Part shown: one piece after another, positions 11,375 through 22,176 of the stretch
Numbering within the stretch: position 1 is the stretch's first letter
Layout of the letters: each line of letters starts with the position of its first letter
Origin: Zhengitettix transpicula
Lineage: Eukaryota > Arthropoda > Insecta > Orthoptera > Tetrigidae
NCBI GenBank assembly: GCA_037074705.1
Contig: CM073595.1
Location: 65,586,139 to 65,650,138 of the forward strand
Direction: 5' to 3'
DNA: 64,000 bases
Notes under the pieces: generated by a model
Told to the model about the DNA's origin: nothing
What the model saw: only the letters and a program-made list of their open reading frames with translations
Database searches by the model: none
Translations under genes and position numbers: made by a program

Positions 11375-11564
11375 AAATGAAGTGATAATATTTATATTAT
11401 CACATAATTTTTCTGTAATCTTTGTTGATTTCATCAGGTGATTAAAAGCCTTGAGCTTTTGAGTTTGTCACCTGGTTTGTGTGGTTGTGTTGTTCTCACA
11501 GCTCTTCTGATGAATGTAATAAGGATTGCAGAAACATGTGGTATTTATATTATCACTTCATTTG
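11375..11564. mobile_element. PLE-related inverted element with two ribozyme-like cores
   Basis: The left end (TGAAGTGATAATATTTAT) and the right end (GGTATTTATATTATCACTTC) are inverted copies of the PLE terminal block. Just inside each end, on opposite strands, is CTGATGA then 17 bases then GAAA: minus strand 11436-11408 and plus strand 11507-11534. An internal foldback lies at 11443-11474, with GGTGATTAAAAGCC/TTGTCACC and AAGCCTTGAGCTTTT. No coding remnant is present. It looks like two PLE ends joined head to head. Confidence 0.55.
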
Positions 11565-14500
11565 ATCTGGATTTTGTATTATTTATTTATCTAATTCGTA
11601 TACTTCACAATTTAGCAGTTTACCAACTTTTAAATGCTATCTATAAAACTTGACAAAAACAATAAAGCTAGTACTGTTTAAAATTACTTTAGTCGGAATA
11701 ACTTACACTAGCTATAAATCATCCATTTCAATTGAAGTAACAGACTTATGAAGATTTTTAAATTGCTGATACTAATGTTTTTGTTGTCTCAAAATTCAAG
11801 CCTGTAAGAGAAAATATAAATTAAAAGAAGCATTACTGATAATACATGGAAAAGATTTGCATACACTAAGAAAATTGAAATAATTTGTTGAAAGAGGCTC
11901 GGAAATGGATTTTAACACTATACATGCCCGTCCATAATATTGATTAATACAATAAATGAGTTGATTACAAGAATGATAAAAAATTGTTTATGTTAAGTTA
12001 TGTACTTGTTACATTTTGAACGAAAGTTCCTTCTCCAATTAACCATACTCCAATAGTATTAATTAATTAATAAAAAGGTACTTGTCATCAATTGAAGTAT
12101 TGATTCTGCTAACATTGTAAAACAACTACAAAATATCTGTCAATTTCAAATTTTACTTAGTCTATAAAGTTCTATCAATAAGTAACTGGATGCAAGTAAT
12201 TAAGGATAAATGAAAATTATATATTCCAAGAAGCATTGAAATATTGAAACCACAAAAACCACTAAGGCTGATTAACTTAATCTTATATCAGTTTTTGCAA
12301 GTAACAATAGTTGAATATAACATACAAATGCATTCAAACTTGTTTATGTACTTTTGATAAATAATCCTATAAATTATTTCAGAACTTGTATGGTTTGACA
12401 AGGAGCAGTGTTAATATTTTACAGTACTGAAATATTATTAGGATTTACCTCCCATGATATAAATAAAATGTACCTGTCTACTTATTCCGTAGTTCAAATA
12501 ATAAATGTTCACTTAACATTGTAGTCATCAGCAAATTTGATTCCTTACACATTAGTATTGCATATGATTTACAAATGCTCTCATTTGGCACACATTACAA
12601 TTAAAGTTCCTAGAACAAATAATCTGTTTTAGACTAAAAACTATTATTACTTATGGGTAACAATACAGTTCAACAATATTATTCAATATTTTCAAGTGAC
12701 AAGTATGTAATTACACAAGCAAATTGCCACATAAGTAATTGATTTATATTGCAAATGACAGTTTACAATCATATATGAATTTCAGTTTCCATTATATTTA
12801 GCTATATACATTAATTTTACTGTCATTCTATTTTGATTGAAGGCAATTAAAATTACAAAAAGTTGTAATTTCTTAAATAATTGAAAATAAATTGAAGAGT
12901 AAAGTAAATCCTACTGTTAGATGTTTACAGAATCATTAAATTAATACATGAACTGTATAAGAAACAATGGACTAATATAGGGGGAAAGTATAGCATCTAT
13001 GTCCCTGAAACAGGAATTGCAAACCAAAAGAAGTCAGAAAATCCATACATGTAGAATAAAACTACCCAAAAATGAATAAGAATACCAAATGATCTATATT
13101 TTTCCAAATATTTATCAAGTAATAATTTGTGTAGATATGGAATAGATTCCTTTAATTACAATCATTTAATTAAGTTCATTTAATTAACTCATTTGCAATT
13201 TCAATAACAAACTTTATATATTTAATTTTTATATTGAATTAATAAAGCAATGTAATGATTTGTTCGCGAAATTAAGATACACATACATATAGGTTCAATC
13301 AAATCTAAGTGTTTACTAATCAATACACAGAAATTCTGACGAATACCTACCACGAAATACATAAGTCTGAAACAATAACTGTTAATCAGTTAATTGCACC
13401 AGCATTGAAAATTAGGTACAAATATTTAATTATCCAACTCCAGCTTTCGTTTTCATTAGATCAAGAACAAAACTATTCTCACACCCAATAACTAGGAGTA
13501 CAAATCCAAACAACTGAGAAATATGTAATATTCAATTGCCTCCATAATATTTTTGAGGTCTTCAAACTACGAATGGCAGTTCTACATAAACATTGTACCA
13601 TTATATTAAGAGATTCATTTACACAAGCTGATCTTCTTCATTATTGAATGTCAGCCATGTTAGGCATAGACTAAAAACTGAATGTTGAACCGGGATTGCG
13701 CGGCAAAACTGACTTGAATGCTGCAAGATCGTTAGTGTAATATGATTGTGTTTCGATCCAAGAATCAAACGATATTTCCAATTATAGATAAATAATTATG
13801 CACAATTCTGCATTATAAATACTCTAAAAATCGTCACTCAAACCATTCAAAGTTAAGAAAATTTCAAATTCAGTATCTCAATAACAGCAGCATTATAGCT
13901 TACTTGCAGGCAGTAATTCGTGTAAATATACTATTGGAAAATCGGCTAACAGAATATTATTTCTACTAAACTGACTGCGAGTGCAATGAAGAATTATAAT
14001 TTTAAATAGTAAAATACCGGGAAAAGTAAATACAGATACCAGAGGTGATTAAATAAGATATCAATTATTATAATTTTATTTACAGCTTATTGGTTTTCGG
14101 ACTCCTCCAGTTTTGCAGACATTTCCTCTCAACCAAATTTTATTTCGTAAAAAGAGTAACGTCAGCAAAACCCACTTAGATGAAACCAACGAACAATAAG
14201 TTTGAATAATAATAAATGGATCCTAAAAACGGTACGATTTGTGAGAAGTGTAGAACTCCCACTAACTTGATCTCGTATAATTGAGTTATTCAAGTGAATT
14301 ACCTGTATCCACTAAAAATCAAACATTTACAAAAAGTCCGTTTTATTTACGTTTCAGTTAATTAATCGTGCAGTTCATAATTGTTGTTCTTTAAATATCC
14401 TTTTACTGTTATATTAAATTTGGCCTTCCATTGGAAATCACTTTTTTTAAAAAAAATATCAGTCGGAAATTGTAACAAATCAGCAGCAGTATTGTGAAGC

Positions 14501-14800
14501 ATCTTAAAAACATTTACTAGTTACACACAAACATTTTTTCTGCAACGTCCACTCTGGAATCATTGTTGCAACATCGGAGGGAACACGCAAGAAGTAACCA
14601 AAAACACATTTTTCGACAGAGGAACTGCTCACCATGCAAAAATGGTTAAATCTCAGACTACAGCTTTCCTCCATCAAGTACAGTGTATTTCATACTGAAT
14701 GGGACATAGTAGAAAAACTGTAATTGATTTATTTAGCTGAAACAAATTAATTCTCAAACTACAATTATACAAGTTTATCTGGTAACAGCGAAAATTTTCT
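11565..14800. other. Long AT-rich stretch without a gene
   Basis: I see no exon with family similarity and no complete mobile element. Scattered short open frames at 13309-13491 and elsewhere have intron-like composition. Confidence 0.5.
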
Positions 14801-14840
14801 TCCGGTTACGAAACCGCCGTTAGAGGCATTGTTAATCAAA

Positions 14841-15952
14841 ATGGCGCCGTCCACGGAGGATAAAGAGTAGTGTTTTTGAATACACCAAAACATTATCGTT
14901 TCGTCGTTCAAAGACATTTTTGCACAGTTTTGGAAAAGAACCACCGCATCGTCAAATCGACGATTGGGTGAAGCAGCTTCAGGACACAGGCTGTTGTGTC
15001 AGAAAACCAGTCTAGGACGAATAGCAGTCAAACCAAGTTGTTGAAATCATTCGTGAAACGTATTTACTTAATCCTTCAAAATCAACGCGTCGTGCGAATT
15101 CTGAACTTAATGTGCCCCATACAACGGTGTGGCGTATGTACGGATCAGAGTGATTGTTACCTCAATTGGAGAAAGCGGTTCCCGGCTTCATTCAGCAGCG
15201 TACTTCAGTAAGTACCTGAACGATAGTCCACCCCATGGGTGTGCTGGGGCAAACGATATGCCATTGTTTTGCCGTATATTTTATTTCCATATCACATTTT
15301 TTTATTTCAGCGGTGAAAGCACTCACGTTTGAAAAATATCTACATGGGGCATGATTAAATGATTGAAATTTAACCAAAACCAGAATTTCCGTTTTTGTAG
15401 ATAGCCCAAAACACTGATGCTTCATTAATAGTTGCATTTCTTGAAGTCGCAGATTCAAACAAAATATCGAATCTCTCTTTAGAGGTTCCTGCATCTCATG
15501 AACTACATTGACGGTCCTAGATTTAAAGATCCATCTAGTTGATCCACCACTTGGTATCGGTTTGGCGACACACGTCTCGCCGGTAGGACAGGGAAGAAGT
15601 GGAAACAACGTAACCTGAAGACTTTTGACTTGAACTGGCAGTCCCAGGTGGAGAAATGGAATTGAATCATATTGCTCCCGAGAGTTAAAAACAGAGCCTA
15701 CACATAAAGCTTACCGCGGATTATAAATAATTTTTCAATAAAATAAAGTGATTGCAATTAAATATCCGCAACAGAAATTCCCTGGAGCTGCCCCCCCAAC
15801 TGATCATGAGAAATAATAAAGTCATGTTTTCATAAGGGGGAAGCCCTTTGGAGGCAAGCTGGTGTAACGCTACCATCCTTCTTAAAAACATTCATTATAT
15901 TCTTGTGAACAGGATGTAGAAAGTGGCAAGGACTTTTTTAACACACCCTGTA
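14841..15952 (+). pseudogene. mariner-like transposase pseudogene
   Basis: Begins ATGGCGCCGTCCACGGAGGA, then an in-frame stop after 9 codons. The paired helix-turn-helix region follows in pieces: a decayed EYTKTLSFRRSKTF block, GKEPPHRQIDDWVKQLQDTG, then after frameshifts an SELNVPHTTVWRM block. After about 15160 similarity fades. The distal end near 15930-15952 reads TTTTTTAACACACCCTGTAC, like the terminal repeat of insect mariner relatives. The matching 5' terminal repeat is not seen. Several stops and frameshifts show it is dead. Confidence 0.75.
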
Positions 15953-15959
15953 CTTGACT

Positions 15960-18900
15960 CTTAAGGATCAGATTTTTTGACATAAATCCTGAATTAAACA
16001 CAATATATTTCCTTTTGTCAATGTTTTCAGAATATTTTTTACACTATAAAATTGCTGTAACAAAGGTTTATGTTTTACAGAGTTCTGGTCACTACAACCC
16101 TTATCACACATTGTATTTTAAGATGACTAATTATTTCTCTCCAGTTATAACTTCATGCAATCCTATTTCTTTAAACAAGGTCTAATGGAATGAATAAAAA
16201 TTAAACCTTTTGTGATGAATTTTAATGACGGAGAATGATTTTAGTTTACCAAGCCTGAAAACGGGAGTCCATAATTGGAGATAACAGAAATATTTAACCT
16301 CCATTTAAAATCACACTAGAGGCAATGAATCATCTTACAAATATACTACAAAAAGAAATGGTAGATCTTTCTGAGAATTATAGTTAAGGGTGCAACGAGA
16401 TAACTGCTATATTCACAAACAACCAAAATAATGTAAATCACAGGGATTTGCCTGGATAATAAGTTGTGTTAAAAAGGATAATTAACAAAAATGTAGTTAA
16501 GTTTCAAGTTAATTGGGGGAATAGCTTTAAAATTAGTTAGTGTTCAGAAAATTAATACTGGTTGTAATTGTGGAAGAGCAAACGGGTCGCTACGAGAAGT
16601 TTCTATATAATTTGACGTTAAGAATGATGTTTGGCTATATGTTCAGGAAAGTGTCGCCCTGTATAATTCCATCTGAAATACTGTCCATTACTTGTATAAG
16701 GGTTACAATGAAGGGTAGCAACATATAATTTACCTCTGATTTAGCATTATTTCTTGTAAGTTGTTTAGTAGGTTAACAAGTTTTATCAAGCATATATTGT
16801 ACATGATCCTCCAAAGATACGCAGCTTAGTGGACATCTCTGGTTCAGGTAAAAATTTCTTCTGAATTCAGAGTTGACATGTATGCCGAGGATAAATTGTT
16901 GATCAATAAGTTTGAACTTGTCATTTGTAAATTGTAATTGGGATAGGTTATTTGATTTATTTTTTCTTATTATTTTAGGATTATTTGTTAGAATGTTATT
17001 AATGTGATCATAGTAACTCTTTATTATAATTGATTTACATAGCAACAATAACACACATGATATGTTTATTGTATGTTTAAATTTAAGAGAAATTTACATA
17101 ACAATTAAGTTCCTTGTCTACTTTTTGAAGAGTTGGTAAGGTTCAAGATGGAAATATATTTTGAGAACTGTTGATGAAGTAATTATAGAAATAAAGGGAA
17201 ACAGGAATATTTAAAGTGGAAAAGAAGGTGAACCACACTTTTAACAGAAATAATCTCTCACCCCATCAATAGAGGTTGTATCCAAAGCTTCTGTAGGTAT
17301 AGACCAACTAAATTCAGTTCACATGAGAACTGGATATCTCAGTTTCAACATCATTATCACTAAAGCACAATTTTAACATACATTTCTATTTTTTATATTT
17401 CCCAACTCTTCCAAAAGTTACACAGAAAAAAACAAATATTCTTCCTTCATGGATTGGTAATCCACCATAATCAATAAACTTCAAAACTTAACTAACAATA
17501 AATTCTTATAACAAACACAGGCCAGTTTTAGCTAGTTGATTTACACAAGATTAAAAAATTTATTACATATCCATAATCTAATTAATTACAAATGCATATT
17601 AATTGATTGAAAGTTACACATAAAGACAAAAATGCCATTGTATCCTGAATGCCTCACATTAAGCATAAGTACAAAAAATACAAATTGTTTTCAGTGTAAT
17701 AGTTTATTGCATTAGTGTTTCACAAATATATTTGATATGAAATATATACAGAACATTTATAGCTACAGTTATCAAACCAATTTCTCATTCACACTACAGA
17801 TTATGATATGGAAATTGAATGCGATAACATCATGGAATTTCAAGTTGTGAGTAATTTCAAGTAGTAGAATTCATATATCAGATACGGAAGTCAATTTCTA
17901 TATTTTAATTCAATAATAAAATGTTAAAATCCAGTTTCATGTAAACATATTGTTACTAAATGATGAAGCACTAACATAGCTGTCTTCAGCAAGACTGAAA
18001 CAAAAGTTGTTCAAGTAAAAAAAGTCTGTTTAAAATTAGAGCAAATAATGTTTCAAAATCCCTTGGCATATTTGTCGGAAACTGATTTGATATCCGATAA
18101 ATTGTTTAGTTTCCAACCACAGGAAAATATTTCAATATTAATATATATTATTCATTTAATAAATGCCACTTAAATTTTCATCCCTGTTTATTGATTCCAC
18201 TTCACCCAGAAATTAATTTAGTGTTTCATTTTTGCTGAAGAAAATTTTTAAGACACTTTGATTAACCCCATTCAATGTAGGAAAACTATTTACATAGTGG
18301 TGGAGTTCAACTATCCACGATAAATTTTACATTAGATAATGAATTGCAATTATTTTTTAATTATCAGAAGTAAAAAATACCAATGTTTGCTATGAATTCC
18401 AAGGAATACGAACACAATGCTCCTTAGATATTCACGTCACTTGGGTGTATAGGGGAAGCACACCCTCGTAGAATATTTAAGATTGAATTGAAAATTAATA
18501 ATTTTAACATCATCAAGTTAAAGGTTTCTAGTATCTTCTTTGTTGCAAAAAGTAGATTCTGCAAAGCACAAAGCTATTAATGCTTTGTCACACTTTCGTT
18601 ATAGGTCTTGGTAATTTAACTAATGGTAAATTAAAATGTTTTCTTTTGAATAAATTAAAATCTTTGTTTGACCAAAAATTTCTAAATTTGTGCATATTTT
18701 ACTGGTAGTCATTAGTATTATTGTTTCACATAATATTGGCATCAGGAACATTACGGTTTCCGACACCTCTACAACCATAACTCAAAATGCTTGCAGTTTG
18801 GTCTCCTAATCTTCTTTTAATTTGCTCACTATAGATGCAACAGAGGTTATTAATTATATGCCTCAAATATCTGCACTCTAATCTATTTTCAAACTGAAAT

Positions 18901-19190
18901 AATATGGAAAATAATGATCCACACTGTTGACAGAACTGGTGTATGGTATTAAGAGAGGAAAAACAAACAAATGCATATAAACATATGGTGGTGATGTAGC
19001 CGTTACATTCCATATCAGGCAGAATGAACTAGTTGGTTTCCAATATAAAATTATACATCAGGAACTTGAATACATCTTAGCCAAAGCCTTAAAAAAATAA
19101 GTTCAATTGGAATGTAACCAAGACCACTGAAACCACCTTGGAACAGTTGCAGATACCTCCAGGAACACTACTATTAGACAGAACAGTGTT
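15960..19190. other. AT-rich stretch without a recognisable gene
   Basis: Contains two longer open frames on the minus strand (17054-16773 and 19013-18726) that I cannot assign to any family. Their codon use looks like the surrounding AT-rich DNA and I do not call them genes. Confidence 0.45.
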
Positions 19191-19197
19191 TGGGAGT

Positions 19198-19440
19198 GAT
19201 ATCGACTTACCTGAAGTCAACAGTTGGTCCAGTCGAGCAGAAGTGACAGAATATTAAAAATTTTCGAGGACCAGAGCTCCCTTCATCAGGAAGGAAGGAA
19301 GGTCTGAACTGTGTGCCAGCTGGGAACGAATTCAAATTCCTGACAAAGGGAGCTTACGAAAAATTGTAATATTCTGTTACCTCTACCCGACTAGACCAAT
19401 TGTTGATTTCAGGTAAGTTGACTTTGCCTCTTTCCTATCT
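19198..19440. mobile_element. Foldback MITE, complete copy
   Basis: Left arm about 19202-19260 and right arm about 19365-19430 are inverted copies with about 15 percent mismatch. They share the CAACAGTTGGTCCAGTCGAG / CTAGACCAATTGTTG block and the outer TTACCTGAAGT / ATTTCAGGTAAGTTG block. The outer end matches the elements at 3.4-4.0 kb while the inner part differs, so this is a related subfamily. Confidence 0.75.
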
Positions 19441-20188
19441 AAATGTGTTACTGAATTTGACCTCGTCACAGTTTCTTTAATATATAAATATATATACGAA
19501 TTAAAGAAATTAACGACCTTTCCATTTTTTAACACTTTGATGATAATTCAGTATATTTTTGTACTTTCATCAGGCTTCAATAAAATTGTTATTTACGGTA
19601 ACAATTTTGTTTCATACAATATTTCAAATCACAGATTAACAGTATATATTTGTTCTTATTTCATCTAAGATAATATTTAAATTAAAATCTGAACCCAAAT
19701 TGTTTATCCAATTAAAATTACATATTTATATTATTTTTTATTATAAAATTATATCAAAAGTTAAAAAATAATGGATTATAAATATTACTTAATTTTAAAG
19801 TGTTATTATGAGAATTTAGTGTATTAAAAATTGTTTTAATATGCAGCATTTCTGATAAATAACGTTTCAATAAAGTTTTCAATGTCTAATATTTCCACAT
19901 TATTCCAATCAAATTCATGGTTTTCTTTTAATTAATGTAACGTAACAATCTTATGATTTAAAGTTTTGTATTTGGTTTCATGTTATTTCAGTTTCAAGTG
20001 TATGTTTAGTTCTCCCTTTATAACATTTTCCACAATTTTAATATTATAAGATAAATGAGACAAAATATATACTGTCAATCTGTGATTTGAAATATTGTAT
20101 GAAACAGAATTGTTACCGTAAATAACATAACTATAAAGGCTGTTAATTTCTTTACTATATATTAATAAAACAGACGAAAATAAAATTA

Positions 20189-20190
<2 letters not shown>

Positions 20191-20227
<37 letters not shown>
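20191..20227. repeat. (AT)n microsatellite
   Basis: About 37 bases of AT dinucleotides directly abutting the left terminal repeat of the MITE at 20228. Confidence 0.9.
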
Positions 20228-20231
<4 letters not shown>

Positions 20232-20448
20232 GGAAGGATAGAAATAAATAGGAGAAATAGTACACTAAGCAGAATACGTGGGTTCAAGTCCCGTCTGGGT
20301 CAAATATTTTCAGTCTTTCCTTCTTCTTCCATCCTTCTCTCTGCTTTGAACATATGCTTTTCTATGTGCGTAATTCTTCGCCCGAGCATATGAATTCACA
20401 TAAAGCACAATCCTCCTATTTCTCCTATTTATTTCTATCCTTCCTCAC
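20228..20448. mobile_element. MITE with 33-bp inverted repeats and a tRNA-like B box
   Basis: The left arm (GTGAGGAAGGATAGAAATAA...) at 20228-20259 is the inverted copy of 20416-20448. Inside is GGGTTCAAGTCCCG (20280-20293), which fits a tRNA B box, without an obvious A box at the right distance. There is no coding capacity. (AT)n runs lie on both sides. Solo ends of the family occur at 1758 and 4095. Confidence 0.75.
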
Positions 20449-20489
20449 TATCCAAGTTTGAATGTGAATTAGTTCCTTAATGGATTCTC

Positions 20490-20541
<52 letters not shown>
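20490..20541. repeat. Compound (AT)n(GT)n microsatellite
   Basis: About 20 bases of AT repeat followed by about 33 bases of GT repeat, a typical highly mutable compound microsatellite. Confidence 0.95.
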
Positions 20542-20544
<3 letters not shown>

Positions 20545-20977
20545 AAACTAATATCTGTTGCAACCATTCAATATAACCATTGATTATATGTAAAAGTAGG
20601 CAAAATTTGATATATCGTATGAAATATATTGTAAATGTAAACATTTTTGTATTTAAACAAAATTCCTATTTACTAATGCAATACTATTAGTAACACAATC
20701 TGTAATATATTTAAAAGTACAGATCAATGTAAACAATCTGTCATTAATAAACAATAGCTTATTTGATAAAGCCTGAACTTGTGAAAGAATTTTTGCAGCT
20801 CTTCATGAAGGAAAATGTTCTAAATGAATGAACACAAAAATATATTTTTATTAGAAATAATACACTTTACACTTACCTTAAATATGAAGTCATTCCAGTC
20901 TTTATAATATAGAATGGAACATTTTAAATACCATTTTAATGCACTTTGGTTTATTGTATTGTTCGCATGCAATTAAT

Positions 20978-21694
20978 TTAGAACATTTTCTTCTTTACAG
21001 CAGTGTACCTATTCATATACTTATCATATCCATCTAAATGTACAAAATTTTTCATATCAAACATGTTACCTTCTATGGCAAGGACAGAGACCTGTGAATC
21101 TGAAAGGATACTGGTTGGAAATGACTCGAGCTGAATACAGTTTTCTTCCATCCTAAGAGTTTTCAGCATAGGACATTTTGCAACATCATTAGAAATGGTT
21201 AATATTTGGTTCTGATTGAGATTTAACTCTATCACATGCAACTTACTAACACCATTTGGAATTTCTGTTATTGCATTCTTGTTCAAAGTAAGAGTATTAA
21301 GTTGCTTTAGATGGCAAAATACAAGCGGAAATTCCGTAATCATATTATCGGTTAAATTAACTTCTTTTAGATTAGACAATTTTAACAGATCTTCGTGAAG
21401 TGTCCTTATTCTATTTTCACAAGCAGACAGGAACTCCAGTTTCACCATCTCACCGATTTCACTTTGTAATAAGGGCAATTTATTTCTGTCCAACGTTAAT
21501 CGCTTCAACGCTTTAAAGGAGGCGATTTCACTAGGCAGAACACTCAATTTATTCGAAGAAATATCTAAAGTGCGAAGTTGTGGACCCAACGTTTTGAGCT
21601 GTGAAGGAAAATCTGTCAGTCCTTTATCTGACAGAACAAGATGACCAGTTTTCTTAGCAGTTTCATAGTGTTCCTTAATGCTATTGTTGCCCAT
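20978..21694 (-). CDS. LRRC57: LRRC57-like leucine-rich repeat protein
   Basis: An intact single-exon frame of 238 codons plus stop; the human protein is 239 residues. It begins MGNNS, a fit for N-terminal myristoylation, followed by KTGHLVLSDKGLTDFP at the same place as in vertebrate LRRC57. Six to seven leucine-rich repeats run from about residue 36 to 200 (LRTLDISSNKLSVLPSEI, ELNLNQNQI and others). The tail ILSDSQVSVLAIEGNMF then GYDKYMNRYTAVKKK is diagnostic for the family. Its molecular role is poorly known; membrane association through the lipid is an inference. It has no intron and is divergent to C3G exon 1a, 445 bases away. Confidence 0.96.
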   Translation of the reverse strand: MGNNSIKEHYETAKKTGHLVLSDKGLTDFPSQLKTLGPQLRTLDISSNKLSVLPSEIASFKALKRLTLDRNKLPLLQSEIGEMVKLEFLSACENRIRTLHEDLLKLSNLKEVNLTDNMITEFPLVFCHLKQLNTLTLNKNAITEIPNGVSKLHVIELNLNQNQILTISNDVAKCPMLKTLRMEENCIQLESFPTSILSDSQVSVLAIEGNMFDMKNFVHLDGYDKYMNRYTAVKKKMF

Positions 21695-22139
21695 TGCTCA
21701 GAAATAAATCCACGCCAAAGAAGAAATGAATTTTGTACGTCGTTGACCCCAAAATGACGATTTTGACTTCTGCTATACGTTCTTTCTTTTTACTTGCTGA
21801 AATTAAATATGAAAAGTTCAAAATAATTACACTTTATTTATTGATTCTGCGTAGCACTGAATAGTATTATTTACGTACACAAGAAAACAAGTTTTCAGAT
21901 GGTCAATAAAACGTTTACATTCAATTTTCTTTAAATATTTTACAGCAACAATTTGAACAGTGTTTTGTTACTCAAGTCCAAATAGTGCCACTGGCTGGCG
22001 CCACATTAATCCCGACAAGAAAATGGTTGTCAAAGTTGAACAGTGTGTGTTGACATTTGAGTTCGTGAGTGAAAAGTAATGATTCGGTTATGTATTCAAT
22101 AAAAAGGAATTTTAAAAGGACCCACAAAGGATTTCTGCG
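21695..22139. promoter_or_regulatory. Divergent promoter region, LRRC57 / C3G exon 1a
   Basis: The 445 bases between the LRRC57 start codon (minus) and the candidate C3G exon 1a start codon (plus) are less AT-rich than their surroundings in places (for example GCCACTGGCTGGCGCCAC near 21988). No TATA box with proper spacing is seen for either gene. Calling it a bidirectional promoter is inferred from geometry. Confidence 0.5.
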
Positions 22140-22176
22140 ATGTCCGCTACGCCAAAATCCGAGAGAAACTTGCCAG
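22140..22176 (+). CDS. C3G: C3G candidate first coding exon 1a
   Basis: ATG at 22140, 12 codons (MSATPKSERNLP) plus one base to CAG|GTATTT. The single leftover G joins the AG that opens exon 2 to give Glu, in frame. No other coding exon follows on this strand before exon 2, apart from exon 1b, so C3G is the only plausible partner. A short upstream reading frame (ATG near 22079, stop near 22102) precedes it. Confidence 0.55.

Noticed and set aside
14801..14870. AAAATGGCGCC with an ETS-like CGGAAG nearby as a housekeeping promoter (YY1 type) for Pcl or a plus-strand gene
   Set aside because: The ATGGCGCC is better explained as the start codon of the dead mariner transposase, because the reading resumes as transposase after the stop.
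15192..15608. 138-codon minus-strand open frame
   Set aside because: It lies antisense in the decayed mariner copy and its distal region; no recognisable protein family.
16773..17054. 93-codon minus-strand open frame rich in Asn, Lys and Ile
   Set aside because: No family recognised and the composition is that of AT-rich intergenic DNA.
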